Origin: an uncultured Pelagibacteraceae bacterium
GTDB lineage: Bacteria > Pseudomonadota > Alphaproteobacteria > Pelagibacterales > Pelagibacteraceae
Length of the DNA: 64,000 nucleotides
Assembly: GCA_902547535.1 (NCBI GenBank)
Contig: CACCOB010000002.1
Coordinates: 1-64,000 of the forward strand
Direction of reading: 5' to 3'
Part shown: piece after piece, positions 59,433 to 64,000 of the stretch
How the letters are laid out: each line of letters begins with the position of its first letter
Position numbering within the stretch: position 1 is the first letter of the stretch
The notes under the pieces: model-generated
What the model was told of the DNA's origin: nothing
Database searches by the model: none
What the model saw: the letters and a program-made list of their open reading frames with translations, nothing else
Translations under genes and position numbers: made by a program

Positions 59433-60224
59433 TTATTCACCCATATTAATTAAAGTTCCCTTATTTTTTGCAGCATTGAAAGAATAGTAAAACAAAGCTA
59501 TTGAAAGAGAAAAATAAAAAGCATTCCACATAAAAGCATAGTAAACATTTTGAATATTAACTGTTTGGTTAATCAAAATATTTCTAGCTTCTTCAAATAT
59601 ATAAACTAATGGGAGAACATATGCTATTTTTTGAAATATTTCTGGAAGAGTTTCTATTGGATAATAAATACATCCAAAGGGTGCGAGTAAAAACATTGTT
59701 GACCATGCAATATTTTCAAATGAAGGACCAAATCTAAGCAAACCAGAGGAAACTAAAATACCAAGTGTAATTCCAAAAATATAAAGACTTAAGAAAAGAA
59801 AAAATAAAAATATGCCTAAATCTAAAATTGAAATTCCAAACAATGGGGATGTTAGTAAAATTGCTGGAACCAGACCAATTAGTGATCTAATTAAAGCAGT
59901 TATAACAAGTGAAGTTAAAATCTCACCAATTCTCATCGGTGCTATGAAAAGATTAGTAAAATTTCTACTCCAAATTTCTTCTAAAAAAAGCATATTGAAA
60001 CCAATACTTGTTCTAAACAGAAAATCATAAAGTATTGCGCAGGTGAGAATTACTCCAACTGCATTATTGTAATAAGTTGTATGAGTAGCAAAAAAATTAG
60101 ATATAAATCCCCATAATGTTATTTGAATAGATGGCCAGTAAACTAAATCTAATATTCTAGGAAATGATCTAGTGATTAGATAAAAATGTCTTAAAAATAA
60201 ACCATATATTCTAGTTAAACTCAC
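59433..60224 (-). CDS. ABC-2 type transporter permease
   Basis: 'RSFPRILDLVYWPSIQITLWGF', 'LEEIWSRNFTNLFIAPM', 'APFGCIYYPIETLPEIFQ'. Confidence 0.87.
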   Translation of the reverse strand: MSLTRIYGLFLRHFYLITRSFPRILDLVYWPSIQITLWGFISNFFATHTTYYNNAVGVILTCAILYDFLFRTSIGFNMLFLEEIWSRNFTNLFIAPMRIGEILTSLVITALIRSLIGLVPAILLTSPLFGISILDLGIFLFFLFLSLYIFGITLGILVSSGLLRFGPSFENIAWSTMFLLAPFGCIYYPIETLPEIFQKIAYVLPLVYIFEEARNILINQTVNIQNVYYAFMWNAFYFSLSIALFYYSFNAAKNKGTLINMGE

Positions 60225-60948
60225 TTTTGCTCCTTGATAACTTTAAAAAAACTTCCTCTAAATTTGTTCTTCCATGTTTTGTAATTAAATCATTAGGTTT
60301 ACCTTGGTCTATTATTTCACCATTTTTCATCATTAAAACAGATTTGCATAAACGTGTGACTTCATTCATATTATGAGAAGCTAATAGTATTGAAATTTTT
60401 TTTTCTTTTTTATATTCCTCCAAAAATGTTCTAACAAAATCACCTACCTCAGGGTCTAAAGATGCAGTTGGTTCGTCTAGCAGCAGTACTTTTGGTTCAT
60501 TAACTAGGGCTTTGGCTAAACTTACTCTGTTTTTTTGACCTGATGAAAGCTCCCCAGTAATACTGTTTAATAATTCAGCTATTCTAAGTTTTTCAGATAA
60601 ATACTCAATTCGTTCCTTGATATTTTGAACTTTATAAAGTTTTGAGTATACATATAAATTTTGTTTTACTGTAAGTTTTTTAGGAAGCTCAATATAAGGG
60701 GATATAAAATTAATAATTTCAAGAATTTCAATTCTATTTTCTTCAAGTTTAAGATTATTTATAAATATTTGACCACTTGTAGGCTTAAGCAAGCCTAGCA
60801 ACATTCCAATAGTTGTTGTTTTTCCAGATCCATTGGGACCAAGCAAGCCTAAAATTTCATCTTCATTCACATTAAATGATAAACCTTTTACAGCTTCTTT
60901 TTTTCCATAATTTTTTTTTATGTTTTTAACTTCAATTAATTTTTTCAT
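60211..60948 (-). CDS. ABC transporter ATP-binding protein
   Basis: 'LGLLGPNGSGKTTTIGMLLGLLKPTSG', 'ELSSGQKNRVSLAKALVNEPKVLLLDEPTASLDP'. Confidence 0.94.
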   Translation of the reverse strand: MKKLIEVKNIKKNYGKKEAVKGLSFNVNEDEILGLLGPNGSGKTTTIGMLLGLLKPTSGQIFINNLKLEENRIEILEIINFISPYIELPKKLTVKQNLYVYSKLYKVQNIKERIEYLSEKLRIAELLNSITGELSSGQKNRVSLAKALVNEPKVLLLDEPTASLDPEVGDFVRTFLEEYKKEKKISILLASHNMNEVTRLCKSVLMMKNGEIIDQGKPNDLITKHGRTNLEEVFLKLSRSKSEFN

Positions 60949-61877
60949 TTTTTTGATGCTCTTAAAATTCTATCATTAATAGCTTCACCAATATTCTTAT
61001 TTGGTATTTTTTCAATAGCAATTTTTTTATACCCATATTTTTTTATTTTTCTTAAAGTTTTGTATAAATTTTTTGCTGCTTCTTTCAAATTTTTTGTTTT
61101 ACTTAAATAAAAATAATTTTTATTTTTTTTTTTCCTTTTTTTTATCAAAATAAAAGCTTCTCCATCATTATTTTTTTTGGCATTTAGTCTCATAGGGATA
61201 CCAGGAGAATAATGCAATTTACTGCTACCTGGCATTTTTACATTTACTTCTCTTTTTTGACTATTTTTTGATGATTTGATAAATTCATAAATTGTTTTAC
61301 TGCCTATACCCCCCAATCTAAGAATATTAGGCTTACCGACAAGATTTATTATAGTTGACTCCAAACCTACCTCTGAAGAGCCTCCTTCTAAAACAAATTT
61401 AATTTTATTCCCAAATTCATCAATTACGTCTTGTTTTGAAACTGGACTAATACTTGATGAAATATTTGCACTCGGAGCTGCGAGTGGATAATCAATTTTT
61501 TTTAACAATTTTCTTGTCAAATGATGACTTGGAAATCTTACTGCTACCAAATTTGATTTATTTGTGACTATTTTTGAAATTTTACTCGTCTTTTTAAGTT
61601 TCAAAACAAACGAAATTGCTCCTGGGCAAAATTTTTTGTAAAGTCTCCTGAAAACACTATTTAATTCACAATCCTTTTTTAATTGATTGATATTATGATA
61701 GTGAACAATTAGAGGATTACTACTAGGCCTTTTTTTTAATTTAAATATTTTTGAAACAGCCTTTTTCGAGTAGGCATTTGCAGCCAACCCATATACAGTT
61801 TCGGTGGGAATTGCTACACATTCATCATTATTCAAATATTTTATTGTTTTTTTGATATTTGAATCGTCAATTTTCAT
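60945..61877 (-). CDS. L-threonylcarbamoyladenylate synthase (Sua5/TsaC, long form)
   Basis: 'VAIPTETVYGLAANAYSKKAVSKIFKLKKRPSSNPLIVH', 'APSANISSSISP'. Confidence 0.92.
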   Translation of the reverse strand: MKIDDSNIKKTIKYLNNDECVAIPTETVYGLAANAYSKKAVSKIFKLKKRPSSNPLIVHYHNINQLKKDCELNSVFRRLYKKFCPGAISFVLKLKKTSKISKIVTNKSNLVAVRFPSHHLTRKLLKKIDYPLAAPSANISSSISPVSKQDVIDEFGNKIKFVLEGGSSEVGLESTIINLVGKPNILRLGGIGSKTIYEFIKSSKNSQKREVNVKMPGSSKLHYSPGIPMRLNAKKNNDGEAFILIKKRKKKNKNYFYLSKTKNLKEAAKNLYKTLRKIKKYGYKKIAIEKIPNKNIGEAINDRILRASKK

Positions 61878-61897
61878 ATAATATTACCAACTAATAT

Positions 61898-62152
61898 ATG
61901 AATGAAAAAAATTTGCTAGATGATATTACATCAAAATCTTTAAATGAGCTTACAGATTTAGCTGATAAAATTATTAAAAATTTGGAAAATGAAATAAATT
62001 TAGAAAACAAATCAGAGGATTATGCAAATTTAATTAAAATAAATAAACTTATAGAAAAAAAATTTCAAAAAAATTTTACAGAAATATCAAAAAAAACATA
62101 TTTTAAAATCAAAGAGATAAAATCAAAGAAAGATGGAAAAAAAACTAAATAG
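61898..62152 (+). CDS. xseB: probable exodeoxyribonuclease VII small subunit
   Basis: Small helical protein with XseB-like pattern; xseB-ispA-dxs synteny. Confidence 0.6.
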   Translation: MNEKNLLDDITSKSLNELTDLADKIIKNLENEINLENKSEDYANLIKINKLIEKKFQKNFTEISKKTYFKIKEIKSKKDGKKTK

Positions 62153-63002
62153 AATTGTTAAAAAAACTAATAATTATCTCTATAGATATTTTTCAAAAGA
62201 AAAAAAAACAGATTTAATCAAGCCAATGTTATATGGGCTTCTTCCTGGAGGAAAAAAGGTAAGATCAAAAATATTATTTGATGTTGGTTTAATATTTGAT
62301 CTAGATAAAAAAACTATCTTGCAAGTAGCTGCTGCAGTAGAATGTATTCATGCTTACTCACTCATTCATGATGATTTACCCTGTATGGATAATGATAATT
62401 TAAGGAGAGGTAAGTTGACAACCCATAAAAAATATAGTGAGTCGACAGCAATACTCGCCGGTAATTCTTTACTTACAATAGCTTTCCAAATTTTGAGTCA
62501 CAAAAACTTAAATCTAAGTGGAAAGAAGAAAATAAAATTAATAAACTTACTATCAGAGAGTTCTGGTCATGCAGGTATAGCTGGGGGTCAATTTCTAGAT
62601 TTAAGTTATGAGAAAATAAAAAAAAATAAAAGACAAATTATTGATATGCAAATTAAGAAAACTGGTAAACTTTTTAGTTTTTGTTGCGTGGCACCAATTA
62701 TTATGTCAGGTAAAATAAAATATGCAAACAAGTTTAATAAAATTGGAAATCAAATAGGCTTACTGTTCCAAATTGCTGATGATTTAATAGATTTAAAGGG
62801 AAAAACATCAAGTGTTGGAAAAAAAACTAGAAAAGATTTAAAAATGGGAAAAGCTACTTTAATAAGTTTACTAGGTACTAAAAATACTATTAAATACGCA
62901 AATAACCTGAAATTAAATATATTTAAAAGTTTAAATAAATTTGGAAAAAAAAGTAGAGATCTAAAAGAAACCATAAATTATATTTTAAGTAGAACAAAAT
63001 GA
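62133..63002 (+). CDS. ispA: farnesyl/geranyl diphosphate synthase
   Basis: '[11 protein letters not shown]', '[26 protein letters not shown]', '[13 protein letters not shown]'. Confidence 0.94.
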   Translation: MEKKLNRIVKKTNNYLYRYFSKEKKTDLIKPMLYGLLPGGKKVRSKILFDVGLIFDLDKKTILQVAAAVECIHAYSLIHDDLPCMDNDNLRRGKLTTHKKYSESTAILAGNSLLTIAFQILSHKNLNLSGKKKIKLINLLSESSGHAGIAGGQFLDLSYEKIKKNKRQIIDMQIKKTGKLFSFCCVAPIIMSGKIKYANKFNKIGNQIGLLFQIADDLIDLKGKTSSVGKKTRKDLKMGKATLISLLGTKNTIKYANNLKLNIFKSLNKFGKKSRDLKETINYILSRTK

Positions 63003-64000
63003 GCAATAATTACAAATTTTTAAACAATGTCAATTTTCCAGGCGATATCAGAAAATTATCTCAATCTGAGATAAAAGTTTTGGCTGACGAGGTAAGACAT
63101 GAATTAATTGAAGTTGTTTCAGAAACTGGTGGGCACCTAGGAGCTGGTCTTGGAGTTGTAGAGCTCACTGTGGTTTTGCATTATATATTTAATACTCCAC
63201 ATGATAAATTAATTTGGGATGTTGGGCACCAAACCTATCCTCATAAAATATTAACTGGTAGAAAAAATAAAATTAGAACACTAAGAAAAGGGAAGGGATT
63301 ATCTGGTTTTACAAAAAGATCAGAAAGTGAGTATGATCCTTTCGGCGCTGCTCATAGTTCAACTTCTATATCTTCAGCATTAGGAATGGCTGTTGCTAAT
63401 AAATTGTCAAATAAATCTGATAATGTAATTGCGGTCATAGGTGATGGAGCGATAAGTGCTGGTATGGCATATGAGGCAATGAACAACGCAGGAGAAAGTA
63501 AGACTAAAATGATAGTCGTTTTAAACGATAATGACATGTCAATTGCAAAACCTGTTGGAGCAATGAGAAAGTATCTTGCAAAAATTCTGTCTGGTAAAAT
63601 TTATTTTAGTTTTAGAGAGACATTAAAATTAATCATATCTGCCTTCTCAAAAAGATTTAAAAACAAAGCAGGAAAAGCTGAGGATTTTTTAAGATCTGCA
63701 GTTACTGGTGGTACTTTATTTAATTCCATGGGATTTTATTACATTGGGCCAATAGATGGACATGATATTGATACAATGGTTTCTGTATTTAAAAATGCAA
63801 AAGAAATTAATTATGATGGTCCAATTTTAGTTCATGTAAAAACTAAAAAAGGAAAAGGTTATAAATTCGCTGAAAAATCAGAAGATAAATTCCATGGAGT
63901 TTCAAAATTTAATGTAAAAACAGGAGAACAGATAAAGTCTTCATCTAATGCACCATCATATACAAAAGTATTTGCTAACACTTTAATCAAGCATGCTGAA
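62999..64000 (+). CDS. dxs: 1-deoxy-D-xylulose-5-phosphate synthase (partial, runs off right edge)
   Basis: ATGA overlap with ispA; translation includes '[24 protein letters not shown]', '[16 protein letters not shown]', '[19 protein letters not shown]'. Absent from ORF track because no stop in window. Confidence 0.95.
   Translation, partial: MSNNYKFLNNVNFPGDIRKLSQSEIKVLADEVRHELIEVVSETGGHLGAGLGVVELTVVLHYIFNTPHDKLIWDVGHQTYPHKILTGRKNKIRTLRKGKGLSGFTKRSESEYDPFGAAHSSTSISSALGMAVANKLSNKSDNVIAVIGDGAISAGMAYEAMNNAGESKTKMIVVLNDNDMSIAKPVGAMRKYLAKILSGKIYFSFRETLKLIISAFSKRFKNKAGKAEDFLRSAVTGGTLFNSMGFYYIGPIDGHDIDTMVSVFKNAKEINYDGPILVHVKTKKGKGYKFAEKSEDKFHGVSKFNVKTGEQIKSSSNAPSYTKVFANTLIKHAE

Noticed and set aside
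1-64000. CRISPR arrays, transposons, prophage, toxin-antitoxin or restriction systems
   Set aside because: No regularly spaced repeats, transposase/integrase motifs, phage structural genes or defence-system motifs recognised in any frame.

Overview
The window looks like a piece of a very AT-rich, streamlined alphaproteobacterial chromosome, most consistent with SAR11/Pelagibacterales. This placement is from gene content and order and was not checked by database search. It has two parts. (1) About 1-28.45 kb is a surface-polysaccharide accessory region. It holds glycosyltransferases, SDR sugar-nucleotide enzymes, an EpsG-like and a WaaL/Wzy-like membrane protein, a WecA-like initiating transferase, a HisH/HisF/N-acetyl-sugar amidotransferase cassette, a tandemly duplicated glycosyltransferase, and a terminal module with a kinase-like/methyltransferase fusion, a sulfatase-superfamily protein and a 'YVDPGS' small protein. 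It ends 49 nt before a lone 5S rRNA gene, matching the known SAR11 hypervariable region lying between 23S and 5S. (2) About 28.5-64 kb is core genome: 5S, rpmJ, pntA/A2/B, transaldolase, tRNA-fMet, rpsU, trcR, rpmE, suhB, efp, thiE, fba, pgk, gap, tkt, zapA, 5-FCL, yebC, a RuvC-like nuclease, tolQRAB-pal-cpoB, tilS, ftsH, folP, glmM, thiD, purA, rpoH, rluD, tRNA-Arg, an ABC exporter, tsaC/sua5, xseB, ispA and dxs (partial). No CRISPR array, transposase, integrase or phage gene was seen. The best candidates for under-described biology are the 23.8-27.5 kb decoration module, the tandem glycosyltransferase, the amidino-sugar cassette with an embedded membrane protein, and the divergent RuvC-like gene at the ruv position without ruvAB.
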